The translations under genes and the position numbers were made by a program. 64,000 nucleotides of DNA from Planctomycetaceae bacterium (lineage in GTDB: Bacteria; Planctomycetota; Planctomycetia; Planctomycetales; Planctomycetaceae). The stretch is from NCBI GenBank assembly GCA_021732415.1, contig JAKFVC010000078.1, positions 33,395 to 97,394 on the forward strand. Direction: 5' to 3'. Position 1 is the stretch's first letter, and the number at the start of each line of letters is the position of its first letter. The notes beneath the pieces are model-generated. The model searched no databases, was not told where the DNA came from, and saw only the letters and a list, made by a program, of their open reading frames with translations. Below, piece by piece: positions 18,336 through 27,077 of the stretch.

Positions 18336-21092
18336 CTAAAACAAGTCTTGGAAAATCTCGTCGAGAACTGAGCCGGATGTAGATTCAGTTTGAGCGTGAT
18401 GCGACGCTCGATGGGCGCGGTGACCGTGATGCTTCCGGCCTGTGTTACCGGAATCGTCCCCCCCGGTCGTCCAGGAAATCGAGCCGCTACCTGAATCTCC
18501 AGCGACATCGTCCGTTGTCGAGGAATCGATTCCCCCGATCGTTGTGCCGGATGTACTCGTCGTCGGTTGCGTCCCCGAAGTGTTGGAGAGGTTGAGCACT
18601 TGCACGGACTGCTGTTTCGCGAGGGTGTTCACTCCGGTCGCGGCTTGAACGGTGTCCCAGTTGGCCGTTCCGCCATAGGTCCTGAAGGCGATTCCCCCCG
18701 ACTTGATTGCCGTGTTGGTCCCGGCAACCGACTGCAATTGTGTGGTGCCGTTGGTGTCGTAAACCTTGCCGACGATACTACCGGTTGCGCCCCAGTTGAC
18801 CTCGAGGCGATACCAATGGTTGGCTTGCCAAACCTCGCTCGATGCGGCGATCGTTGACGCGCCATAGCCGGAGTTGTTCACTAACAGCAATTGATTCGTG
18901 GAGGCGGATGCCACGATCGAGAGTGTCCCGTTCACTGTGGCGCCAAATCCAAACGCAGCTGTTCCGGTCGCGCTGCCGACGAACCTGACCCACACCGAAA
19001 TGGTGTCTCCCTGCTTGACCTGCGTGGACGAGTCGTTGCGGAAGACCCAGTCGGTACCGCTGTAGTCCCGCAGGCCGTAACTGCCATCGTGTGCGGCGGA
19101 AGTTGTCGTCTCGAGTGACGAATAGCGGCTGCCCAGGTAATAGTAGTTGTTCAAACTCCAGTAATCGAACGCTTCGAGTACCTTGCTGGCCGAGGCGACA
19201 TTGAAAGTGCTCGATGTCACGGCACTCAAAGTTCCCGAACGAGCTGTCAGCGTGTAGCCGTTCCCCAACTGATTGAGCGAGAGATTGTTGAAAGTGGCCA
19301 CCCCGCCCGCGACGGTGAGCGAGGTCGTGCCGCTGAGTGTTGCGCCGCTGGGATTGGTGCCAATCGCGATCGTCACCACGTCCAAGTAGTCGCTGGTCAG
19401 TACATTGTTATAGGCATCGAGAATCCGCACGGTGACCGCCGGGCTGATGGTCGCGTTCAACGTGGTGTTGGCCGGGCCTTGACTGAAGGCGAGATGATTG
19501 GCTGCTGCGGGTGTCACCAGGATGTTGGCGGTACCGGTCAGTGAACTGCTCGCCGTGTCGGTGGCCTTCACGTTCTGGCTGCCCGCTGTCTTGAGCGTCA
19601 CTCCGCTGAAGGTGTGGACTCCGTTGTCCGCGGTCGTGAACGTGTAGTTACCGGGGATGATTCCCGCCCCATCGGAACTGGTGAAATGGACGGTTCCGCG
19701 GTAACCCGTCACCACATTGTTCGAGGCATCCAGGGCCTTGACGACAATACTGAAACCAGTGCCAGCCGTACTGGCGGCCGTGGCCGTGATGACAAAATGC
19801 GTCGCTACAGGGGTCGTCGGGGGCGGCGGTGTGGTGGAGCTTGTTCCCACCAATCCGCTCACCACAAGGTTGGCAATCGGCGAACCTCGTCCGGACACCA
19901 GGTCATAGCCTGCCGAGGCGGTATAATGAGGGCTGCCTGTGCTCGAACCGCTTGTCACATCGTGGAAATAGGCCGCGGGCAGCGTGTACAGTTTGGGCAG
20001 CGTCTGGGTGATTCCATCCAGCGAACCCAATCCGGCCAGGGCCCGGCCTTGATCGGCGATGGCAATCAGACCCGCCCATTGGGGTGCTGCGGCGCTCGTT
20101 CCACCATATTGGCTCCATGGTCTGGCTGCCGTGTTTCCATAGGAATCGTAGACCGAGACGCCCGTGTTGGGATCTGCATCGTACGAAACATCCGGTCCGG
20201 TGCGAGCCGTCGTCGATTGAGTCACCACGCCCTTCTGATAAGAGGGCTGCAATTCGTACTTGCTCGGACCGCCACCGCTGCCGCCCCAACCCGTTTCGCT
20301 CTGGTAGGTGCCGTTACTGGAGACGTTCAGTGTCGTGCCGCCTACCGAGACCACATTGGGAGAGGAGGCGGGGTATTCGGCGGGCGCACCGTTATCACCA
20401 CTGGAGACGAAAAACGTGACACCCGTATGGCCGGCGGGAGTGGTGAAATAGCTGTCATAGCTGGTTTCGCCAGCATATTCGCTGCCCCCCCAGCTCATGG
20501 AAACGGCAACCACGCCAGGAGCGTGCCGGGCATAGTCCACGGCAGCCATCAAGTCCGACATGGAGTTGCTTTTGGCCTCGACCAGCAGGATTTTGGCCCC
20601 CGGCGCGACGGCATGAGCCCACTCGACGTCCAGGGCAATCTCACCGGCCCACCCGACATCTGCCCTGGGAAGCGTCGTTCCGCCAGTTTGATTCACCTTG
20701 GTAAAGACAGGATCGGGCAGTCCGTATTGCAGGTCGAACTGATGCAGATCGCTGGCGATATTCGGATTGTCGTAGGCATCAACAATCGCGATCGTTGTTC
20801 CCGTTCCATCCCCCACGATGGTTCCGTTCGCGAACGTGATACTATTAAATCCATAGGCCTGACGAATCTGAGCTGGAGACAAGCCGGTCGGACCGGAAGT
20901 CGCATTGGGTGACACCGCATCCGTCAGCACCTCATAGTTGGGGTGGACGAACATTTCCTGATCACCCGTTGTCGCCGACAACAAAACGCGTGATTCCAGT
21001 GATTCGACCGCGGTGGTCCGGTCAAATTCCCAGTTTCGACGACTGTTTTTCCCCAAGGGATGTGAGATCCGCCCCAGCCAGGAACGCAACAT
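18336..21092 (-). CDS. Secreted sedolisin-family (S53) serine-carboxyl protease with Ig-like domains
   Basis: 918 aa from the ATG at 21092. The longer frame to a GTG at 21287 would put 65 atypical residues ahead. Residues 32-40 are LESRVLLSA, the LExR-LLSA type motif at the N-terminus of many exported planctomycete proteins. Residues about 70-410 are a sedolisin domain: E151 and D155 in GEIALDVEWAH, oxyanion Asp D233 in SSGDNGA, and S333 in GGTSAAAP. Then come two bacterial Ig-like/filamin-type repeats (about 430-640), a concanavalin-like domain (about 645-820), and a Ser/Gly-rich tail ending in a His-rich patch. Sedolisins are acidic-pH endopeptidases. Large size and accessory domains suggest extracellular protein digestion. 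Confidence 0.88.
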   Translation of the reverse strand: MLRSWLGRISHPLGKNSRRNWEFDRTTAVESLESRVLLSATTGDQEMFVHPNYEVLTDAVSPNATSGPTGLSPAQIRQAYGFNSITFANGTIVGDGTGTTIAIVDAYDNPNIASDLHQFDLQYGLPDPVFTKVNQTGGTTLPRADVGWAGEIALDVEWAHAVAPGAKILLVEAKSNSMSDLMAAVDYARHAPGVVAVSMSWGGSEYAGETSYDSYFTTPAGHTGVTFFVSSGDNGAPAEYPASSPNVVSVGGTTLNVSSNGTYQSETGWGGSGGGPSKYELQPSYQKGVVTQSTTARTGPDVSYDADPNTGVSVYDSYGNTAARPWSQYGGTSAAAPQWAGLIAIADQGRALAGLGSLDGITQTLPKLYTLPAAYFHDVTSGSSTGSPHYTASAGYDLVSGRGSPIANLVVSGLVGTSSTTPPPPTTPVATHFVITATAASTAGTGFSIVVKALDASNNVVTGYRGTVHFTSSDGAGIIPGNYTFTTADNGVHTFSGVTLKTAGSQNVKATDTASSSLTGTANILVTPAAANHLAFSQGPANTTLNATISPAVTVRILDAYNNVLTSDYLDVVTIAIGTNPSGATLSGTTSLTVAGGVATFNNLSLNQLGNGYTLTARSGTLSAVTSSTFNVASASKVLEAFDYWSLNNYYYLGSRYSSLETTTSAAHDGSYGLRDYSGTDWVFRNDSSTQVKQGDTISVWVRFVGSATGTAAFGFGATVNGTLSIVASASTNQLLLVNNSGYGASTIAASSEVWQANHWYRLEVNWGATGSIVGKVYDTNGTTQLQSVAGTNTAIKSGGIAFRTYGGTANWDTVQAATGVNTLAKQQSVQVLNLSNTSGTQPTTSTSGTTIGGIDSSTTDDVAGDSGSGSISWTTGGDDSGNTGRKHHGHRAHRASHHAQTESTSGSVLDEIFQDLF

Positions 21093-21301
21093 AAACGTGT
21101 TCTCGATAGCAAAATTCGAATGATCAGCGGCCCGCGCGCAGACTATCCGTCCTTGTCCGCACACTTTTTCGAGTACCAGCGATGAAGAGATCTCGCACTG
21201 CATCTTGCGTGCGATCGTGCTAGTGAGAAAGTTCGCTACAATCGACACGGTCCCCGCCACCGTGGAATGCGAAACAGTCTGCTCCACCCTACTTCGCCGA
21301 A

Positions 21302-21307
21302 ATTATA
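21302..21307 (-). promoter_or_regulatory. Extended -10 element upstream of the S53 gene
   Basis: On the minus strand the sequence TGCTATAAT gives a perfect TATAAT with an extended -10 TG. No good -35 is seen. Transcription would begin near 21295, leaving a leader of about 200 nt before the ATG at 21092. The rest of 21308-21562 is AT-rich and shows nothing further. Confidence 0.4.
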
Positions 21308-21562
21308 GCATTAAATTTTTCGATGGGAAGAAATTTTTGGTGCAATAACTTGATGAGTTAAACGCAAGCGGCGCTTGAAGATGGACAAAATTGGTCCAGA
21401 ATTACGACAATTTCATCTATTCTCGTGGCGCATTCGGTGAATTTGGGCTTGCGGTGATTCTTCACACTTTTTCATCCAGATCCATCCGCAGGACGTGATT
21501 GGCGCATGCGGAGAAGGGACTGGATTGGGAAAGCGGTGATGAATTACCCGTAGCCCCCATTT

Positions 21563-22375
21563 CTAGACATACTGTCGGCTCAGCATTTCCGACGCCGTTT
21601 CATCGAGTTGCTCGGAACAGCGGACCTCTTCGAACCGTGCCAGAAGATCCTCAGGCGAGAGGCGTTGCTTTTCCGCACCCTGGAAATCGTGCAGCACCCG
21701 GCCCTGCACCATCATGATCAACCTGTCGCCGAGATTCGCGGCCTGATGCATGGAGTGGGTGACCATCATCGTCGTCAGTTTGTCTCGACGAATCATCTCT
21801 TCCGTCAGTCGGATGACCTGATCTGCACTCTTCGGATCCAGCGCCGCAGTGTGTTCATCGAGCAACAACAGATCGGGTTTGAGGAGTCCTGCCATGAGGA
21901 GCGTCAATGATTGTCGCTGCCCGCCCGACAGGCTGCCGATGGCATTATCCAGGCGGTCTTCCAGTCCCAATCCCATCGCCCGGACGCGTTCGTACAGATC
22001 GGTTTTGACGGAGGAACCCAGCGCCCAACCCAGGCCACGCGCCCGCCCACGTTTCGCCGCGAGGGCCAGGTTCTCCGCAATTGTCATCGAGGGAGCTGTC
22101 CCGCTGAAGGGGTTCTGAAAAACGCGTCCGATGAACTGGGCTCGCCGGTGTTCGGGCCAGCGCGTGATCTCATGCCCCTTCAGCTTCAGCCGGCCGGTAT
22201 CCACGATAAAACTGCCCGCAACGGCGTTTAATAAGGTCGATTTCCCCGAGCCGTTCGTGCCGATGACGATCACAAACGAACCGGGCTCAATTTTCAGACT
22301 GACCCCTCGCAACGCACGTACCTCGTTCGGGGTGCCAGCGTGAAAGGTCTTCGCGATGTTTTCGAGTTCCAGCAT
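21563..22375 (-). CDS. ABC transporter ATP-binding protein (COG1101 type)
   Basis: 270 aa from the ATG at 22375 (MLELENIAKTFHAGT); the frame is open upstream but overlaps the permease gene. Walker A VIGTNGSGKST, signature LSGGQRQSLTLLMA, Walker B LLLLDEHTAALDP and the H-loop in MVTHSMHQA are all present. The DEHTAALDP sequence is typical of the ATPase of the importer class that includes tryptophan and tyrosine transporters of Gram-positives. It is the last gene of a four-gene minus-strand operon and starts 32 bp after the permease stop. Confidence 0.92.
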   Translation of the reverse strand: MLELENIAKTFHAGTPNEVRALRGVSLKIEPGSFVIVIGTNGSGKSTLLNAVAGSFIVDTGRLKLKGHEITRWPEHRRAQFIGRVFQNPFSGTAPSMTIAENLALAAKRGRARGLGWALGSSVKTDLYERVRAMGLGLEDRLDNAIGSLSGGQRQSLTLLMAGLLKPDLLLLDEHTAALDPKSADQVIRLTEEMIRRDKLTTMMVTHSMHQAANLGDRLIMMVQGRVLHDFQGAEKQRLSPEDLLARFEEVRCSEQLDETASEMLSRQYV

Positions 22376-22407
22376 GAGGACGATCTCTTTGTAGGGCCGA
22401 CAACCCC

Positions 22408-23325
22408 TTACGTTGATGCCATTCGTTTTCGCAAATGGGTGATTGCATCCGGCAGGACCAAAGCCGCAAACACAAACACCGCCGTGACCAGTTTGAGATC
22501 GTTCGGATTGAGTCCCCACCGCAGTGCGATCGCCACGAGCAGCCGGAACAAGATCGACCCCATCACGGCTCCGACCAGCAACAATCCGATCTGCCTGGAC
22601 CCGACCAGCGATTCGCCGATGATGACGCTCGCAAACCCCCAGACGACCATGCCGATTCCCATCTGAACGTCGGCAAAGCCTTGGTATTGCACGAGTAGTG
22701 CCCCTGCCAGTGCGACCAGTGCGTTCGACAGTGCCAGCCCGAACGTCATCATCCAGCCGACCTCGACGCCGAGTGCTCGAATCATTTGGTCGTTGTCGCC
22801 GGTCGCCCGCATGGCCAGGCCGAGATTGGTGCGGAAGAAGGCATACATCAGCAACGCCACGCTACTGATCAGTCCGGCCACCATCACGACGACGCAGATA
22901 TCCTGGACCGAAACTTCCCAGCGGCCAAACGACCACTTGGCCTCGGACGAGGCAAAACTTTGCGCAAACGTGACCAGCGTTGTTTCTTTCATCAGAGGGA
23001 GATTGCTCTTCCCCATGACTCGCAGGTTGACCGAGTACAGGCCGGTCATGACCAGAATTCCGGCGAGCAAGCCGTTGATCTGAAAGCGTGTCGCCAGGAT
23101 GCCGGTCGTCGTGCCGGCGATGGCCCCCGCGAAGAAGGCAATCAGGGTCGCGAGCCACGGGTTCCAGCCCGACGCCAGCAAAATGGCGGCTACCGAACCA
23201 CCCAGCGTGATCGAGCCGTCGACAGTCAGATCGCGGAAGGAGAGGACGCGGAAGCTGATCAATACCCCGAGGGCCAGCAGGGATAAGATCAACCCCATCG
23301 TGAAGGAACCAACGAGCAACGTCAT
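22408..23325 (-). CDS. ABC transporter permease (COG4120 type)
   Basis: 305 aa from the ATG at 23325. Eight or more hydrophobic segments, starting with MTLLVGSFTMGLILSLLALG. The run FRDLTVDGSITLGGSVAA is the family's cytoplasmic coupling motif, related to branched-chain amino-acid permeases. With the neighbouring ATPase it would move a small solute, probably an amino acid or related compound, delivered by the PF04392-type binding protein. Its start lies one base after the STAS gene's stop, indicating tight translational coupling. Confidence 0.9.
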   Translation of the reverse strand: MTLLVGSFTMGLILSLLALGVLISFRVLSFRDLTVDGSITLGGSVAAILLASGWNPWLATLIAFFAGAIAGTTTGILATRFQINGLLAGILVMTGLYSVNLRVMGKSNLPLMKETTLVTFAQSFASSEAKWSFGRWEVSVQDICVVVMVAGLISSVALLMYAFFRTNLGLAMRATGDNDQMIRALGVEVGWMMTFGLALSNALVALAGALLVQYQGFADVQMGIGMVVWGFASVIIGESLVGSRQIGLLLVGAVMGSILFRLLVAIALRWGLNPNDLKLVTAVFVFAALVLPDAITHLRKRMAST

Positions 23326-23326
23326 G

Positions 23327-24601
23327 TTACGCTCCCTCCTGCTGTACCGTCGCCACGGGGCTGATCCAGCAGGCTCCGCGAACAAACTCGCTCTCGCCGC
23401 AACCGATAATCGGCCGGTCGTCGTGCAGCAAATGCAGCACGCCTTGCAGGTCTTCGGATTCAAACAAAGTCGTCACCGTTTCTTCCAGGTTGAGCTTCCG
23501 CTTCTTGAAGGGACGATAGGAAAACACGGCCGCATGAAAGTGTCCGGATATCACTGATTGCGGGCTCAGTGGTCGTAACAACGAAGCGAGTCGATCCTGT
23601 TGAGTCGGTGCACCTCGCGCGGCCACACCCACGATCAGAGCCAGCGAGTGCGGATAGACTCGTTCGGGGCTGAAGGAGAGCCACCGGCGCACTTCGGGAT
23701 GAGCAAACTTGTCGGTGGAACCCTCGTCGGCAACCGCGGGCGAACGTCGCAACGAGGCCCCGACAAGTCCCGCCGTTTCGGCCAGGAAGACCATGCCGGC
23801 GAGATTGCTCTTCGAGAGATTCAACGATTGCTCGACCAGCTTGGAAAAGGTGATTTTCTCCGTCGGATCGTGGGGTTCAAACCGATGTTGGAGGGCGAAA
23901 TTTCCCTCGCACCGTAAGCCATACAACATCTGCACCGTGGGGACAAAATCCCCCGTGCCCCGTTGATAGTCGGGCTTGCCGGTTCCGTTCGTCGGCAATT
24001 GAGCGGCGGAACCTCCCACTGCAAGAAACTCGCCGAAGCGATTCGCGCAGTCGGCGAAATCACTCCCGAAAGCCCCCTGCCCCAGGCCAAAACTATTCTC
24101 CGGAAAGGCATACGGATGGCATTGCGGGCTGCCATACGTCGAGCGTGCCAGACGGTCGGGATTGCCAATCAATTGGGCCGTTAATGTGGCCTTAGGTTCG
24201 ATGTCGTAGACCTCGAACAGCATCCCCCCGAATGCCGCAAATCGAAACTCGGGCATGACCGTGCTTTGAAAACGGGGCGCCGCCTTAGGGAGTTTGGCCG
24301 GATCAATCAGGAGCATCTTGGAGAGGCCCGTCAGGCGGATGACCTCGGAGACCTGAGGAGCCGCCGTCCCAATTCCGAAGAAACCATGGATCGCCTGGAA
24401 CTGTTTGTGGGCCCGCACGAGTGCCCCGATGCCGGCCGAACTGAGGTACTCGACCTCGGTCAAATCCATGATGATCGAATGCGACCCATTGCGAATCGCC
24501 TCGTCCAGGGCCTTCGACAGGTGCGCAGACCACTCGTTGTCGAGCCGTCCGACGACTCGCATTTGCAGGTACTCACCATTCGCTTCCGTACTGATCTGCA
24601 T
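23327..24601 (-). CDS. STAS-domain protein with uncharacterised C-terminal region
   Basis: 424 aa. Residues about 1-105 are a STAS/anti-sigma-factor-antagonist domain: TEANGEYLQMRVVGRLDN, then SIIMDLTEVEYLSSAGIGAL, where the Ser in YLSSAG is the usual phosphorylation site. Residues about 110-424 contain no family I can name; they include short Gly-rich segments (GEFLAVGGSAAQ, GLVGASL) that might be a phosphatase-like or sensor fold. It lies between the binding protein and the permease genes of an ABC operon, one base from the permease start. It could regulate or be regulated by transport; the role is inferred from context only. Confidence 0.7.
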   Translation of the reverse strand: MQISTEANGEYLQMRVVGRLDNEWSAHLSKALDEAIRNGSHSIIMDLTEVEYLSSAGIGALVRAHKQFQAIHGFFGIGTAAPQVSEVIRLTGLSKMLLIDPAKLPKAAPRFQSTVMPEFRFAAFGGMLFEVYDIEPKATLTAQLIGNPDRLARSTYGSPQCHPYAFPENSFGLGQGAFGSDFADCANRFGEFLAVGGSAAQLPTNGTGKPDYQRGTGDFVPTVQMLYGLRCEGNFALQHRFEPHDPTEKITFSKLVEQSLNLSKSNLAGMVFLAETAGLVGASLRRSPAVADEGSTDKFAHPEVRRWLSFSPERVYPHSLALIVGVAARGAPTQQDRLASLLRPLSPQSVISGHFHAAVFSYRPFKKRKLNLEETVTTLFESEDLQGVLHLLHDDRPIIGCGESEFVRGACWISPVATVQQEGA

Positions 24602-24660
24602 AGTCTGGCGTACTTTCGAGTATCTCTTTAGCCGATTGACGGCAATGGGATTCCACCTTT

Positions 24661-24753
24661 CCCTTCTTCACACTTCTTCGTGTCCTTTGTGACCTTCTGT
24701 TCAAATCATTTTTTAAACAGAAGGTCACAAAGGTCACGAAGAGTTAAGAAGGG
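24661..24753. repeat. Inverted repeat family G
   Basis: Arms 24661-24701 and 24716-24753 (core GGTCACAAAGGTCACGAAG) form a stem of about 38 bp with a few mismatches and a short AT-rich loop. It sits between the binding-protein and STAS genes of the same operon, where a REP-like hairpin could stabilise the upstream message. Confidence 0.85.
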
Positions 24754-24811
24754 CATTTTTAAGTGGAAACTATTTCTACTTCATTTCGCTGCACTGATAC
24801 GCTTTGGAAAA

Positions 24812-26830
24812 TTACTCCTCAATCACGCGATCGGCTGATTTCAGGAACTCGGGGGATAGCGTGATGCCGCACACTTTCGCCGCGGCTTTGTTGATGATCA
24901 GTTTGCTGGTGCGCGCTTGATGGAAGGGGATGTCGGCGGTTTTCTCACCCCGCATCACGCGGGCCGCGATCAATCCCGATTCGACTCCCATGTCGTAGTA
25001 GTCTCGCGCCAAGACGACCAGCGCACCCTGCGACGCACTGCCTCCAAAGAACCCAAACACGGGGACTTTGGCCTTGTTTGTCGCTTGAATTACCGTGGGA
25101 AAGCTCGATCCCAACAGGTTGGAATTCGCCAGGCAAATCAGATCGACCTGGTCAGCCATCAGTGACTGGGTCACCTCCGAGACATCCGACGACGAGTTGA
25201 CCCCCAACGCCAGCAATTCATAGTTCGCCTTCTTGGCGGCGTCGACCAGCAGGCTGTGATTGAAGACGGAGTTCACCTCGGCGGGAGCGAAGATGGCTCC
25301 CACCCGTTTGGCCTGCGGAACCAGCTTGCGAATGATCGGCATCATGGCCTCCACGTCGTTCGCACCATAGCAGCCGGTGAGGTTCGCCAGATGAGCATGG
25401 TCGCTGGTGCCGACTCCCGCAGAAAACGGATTGGCGACCATCGTGAAGACAATTGGCGTCCCCTTCGATCGCTGCACGCAACTCTGCAGAGCCTGGGTAG
25501 AAACCGTCAACAACAAATCCGCATGATCCGCGAGCGCCGCGTCCACCATTCCATTAAGCGCCGACATGTCCCCCAGCGCATTTGAGGGTTTCAAAACATA
25601 ATCACGCCCCTCAACCAATTGGGCCTTCTTGAGCCCATCGCGCAGCCCTCGTTCGGCTTCTTCGGCATCAGGCGAAACCACATAGCTGAGGCTCCGCAGT
25701 TGCCAGGTACGATCCAACGGCGGCAGCTTCTTGGCAGCCGGCGGAGGCGCGGATTTCGTGGGATGCTTTTCGTGCAACCCCTGTGCATCAATGTAAGCAT
25801 CCGCTTTGGCCAGCACTTCCGCGGGTATCGCCCAACCCTCCTGCAGGCCTTTCAGCGCCACCGTATTCACGATGAGTTTCGGCGGGATGGCGAGCTCGAC
25901 CGGCAGCTTTGCAATGGGTTCGCCTGAAATCACGCGCGAGGCCAGTTTTCCCGTACTCCGCCCGACCTCGTAGTAGTTCGCCCCCACATCAAACAAGGCC
26001 CCTTTGGACGCATTGCCCGGCATGCAAGTGCAAACAGGAATGCGAGCGGTTTGGGCCACTTTCATCACCGTGTCGATCGCCGCCAGGACCGTCACGTCAC
26101 CGCCGATCCAAAGCGTATCGACCCGATCAACGATGGACGCGGCGGCTTCTTTAACACCCGCCGTATTCTCGACCGTGACTTCGATCAACTCGAAATTCAG
26201 GTCTTTACAGGCCTTGCGAGCCAGCACGGTACAGATTTCCGAATTGATCTCGGCCGGATTCCAGATGACCCCTATCCGCTTCAAATTGGGATTCAACTGC
26301 CTGGCCATTTGCAGCGATTGAGCAACCGGCTGCAGTGTCCCGATCCCCACCATATAAGGGGGATGATCCAGAGGATCCTGCCCCACCCCGACACCCGCCT
26401 TGGTCGGATCAGAAACGCCTCCAAAAATATGCGGCACATGCCGTTGCCGATTGGCATTGGCCACCGCCTGCAGCGACGTGGTCGTCAGCGTAATAATATA
26501 TTGATACTGCCCGCCGGTCAGTTCCTGAGCCATCGCGTTCGCAGTGGCCATATCCCCTTCGGCATTGAACCGCTTCAAATGCAGATTCTGCCCGTCGGCA
26601 TAGCCGTTTTCGGCCAGTCCATCAATGATGCCCGCGGCGGCCTCATCCAGAATTGGTTGCGACGCCATCTGCATCAAGGCGACCGGAATGGGTGCCTCAT
26701 ACGCGGCCGCTTTTGAGGATCCGGCAGGCTTGCGCGCGGGGTTTCGCGGCGCATCGGAGAACAGGAGGATGGCTGACGCCACCGCGATAAGAGACACACC
26801 CAATGACAGCCGTTTGATCGTATGACCCAT
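24812..26830 (-). CDS. Tandem-fused ABC substrate-binding protein (two PF04392-type domains)
   Basis: 672 aa from the ATG at 26830, with GGAGG upstream. A signal peptide or membrane anchor covers about residues 5-25. Two copies of the ABC_sub_bind fold follow (about 45-345 and 375-670), each about 300 aa. Parallel motifs support duplication: RIGVIWNPAEINSEI against RVGAIFAPAEVNSVF, and NYYEVGRSTGKLASRVI against DYYDMGVESGLIAARVM. Single-domain members of about 330 aa bind aromatic amino acids in some Firmicutes. The fusion could bind two ligands or load the transporter faster. First gene of the operon. Confidence 0.88.
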   Translation of the reverse strand: MGHTIKRLSLGVSLIAVASAILLFSDAPRNPARKPAGSSKAAAYEAPIPVALMQMASQPILDEAAAGIIDGLAENGYADGQNLHLKRFNAEGDMATANAMAQELTGGQYQYIITLTTTSLQAVANANRQRHVPHIFGGVSDPTKAGVGVGQDPLDHPPYMVGIGTLQPVAQSLQMARQLNPNLKRIGVIWNPAEINSEICTVLARKACKDLNFELIEVTVENTAGVKEAAASIVDRVDTLWIGGDVTVLAAIDTVMKVAQTARIPVCTCMPGNASKGALFDVGANYYEVGRSTGKLASRVISGEPIAKLPVELAIPPKLIVNTVALKGLQEGWAIPAEVLAKADAYIDAQGLHEKHPTKSAPPPAAKKLPPLDRTWQLRSLSYVVSPDAEEAERGLRDGLKKAQLVEGRDYVLKPSNALGDMSALNGMVDAALADHADLLLTVSTQALQSCVQRSKGTPIVFTMVANPFSAGVGTSDHAHLANLTGCYGANDVEAMMPIIRKLVPQAKRVGAIFAPAEVNSVFNHSLLVDAAKKANYELLALGVNSSSDVSEVTQSLMADQVDLICLANSNLLGSSFPTVIQATNKAKVPVFGFFGGSASQGALVVLARDYYDMGVESGLIAARVMRGEKTADIPFHQARTSKLIINKAAAKVCGITLSPEFLKSADRVIEE

Positions 26831-26910
26831 CTCGCCAATCCTCCGTGGCGGCATGGTACGTGGGGAAGCGTCTTGCTTTCAATGGAGAGTCGCGGATCAC
26901 ATTGCGGCCG

Positions 26911-27049
26911 ATGGGAGGGCGAGGCTCCCGCCGAGCCTAATACGAGCTTTAGCTCGGCGACCGCCGGAGGCGGCACCCCCACAACGCGGCCTCCGGCGGA
27001 CGCCGACCTGGCGGTCGTATTAGGCTCGGCGGGAGCCTCGCCCTCCCAT
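26911..27049. repeat. Inverted repeat family I, copy 1 (perfect 35-bp stem)
   Basis: Arms 26911-26945 and 27015-27049 are exact reverse complements; the loop contains a further GC-rich inverted pair (CGCCGGAGGC/GCCTCCGGCG). It lies between two minus-strand genes. The shorter copy at 63801 has compensatory changes. Confidence 0.9.
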
Positions 27050-27077
27050 TAACTGGATTCCCCAGTCCCCCTAATCG

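Noticed and set aside
19614..20912. 432-codon plus-strand frame opposite the S53 gene
   Set aside because: Antisense shadow of a confident gene; protein-like motifs are only on the minus strand.
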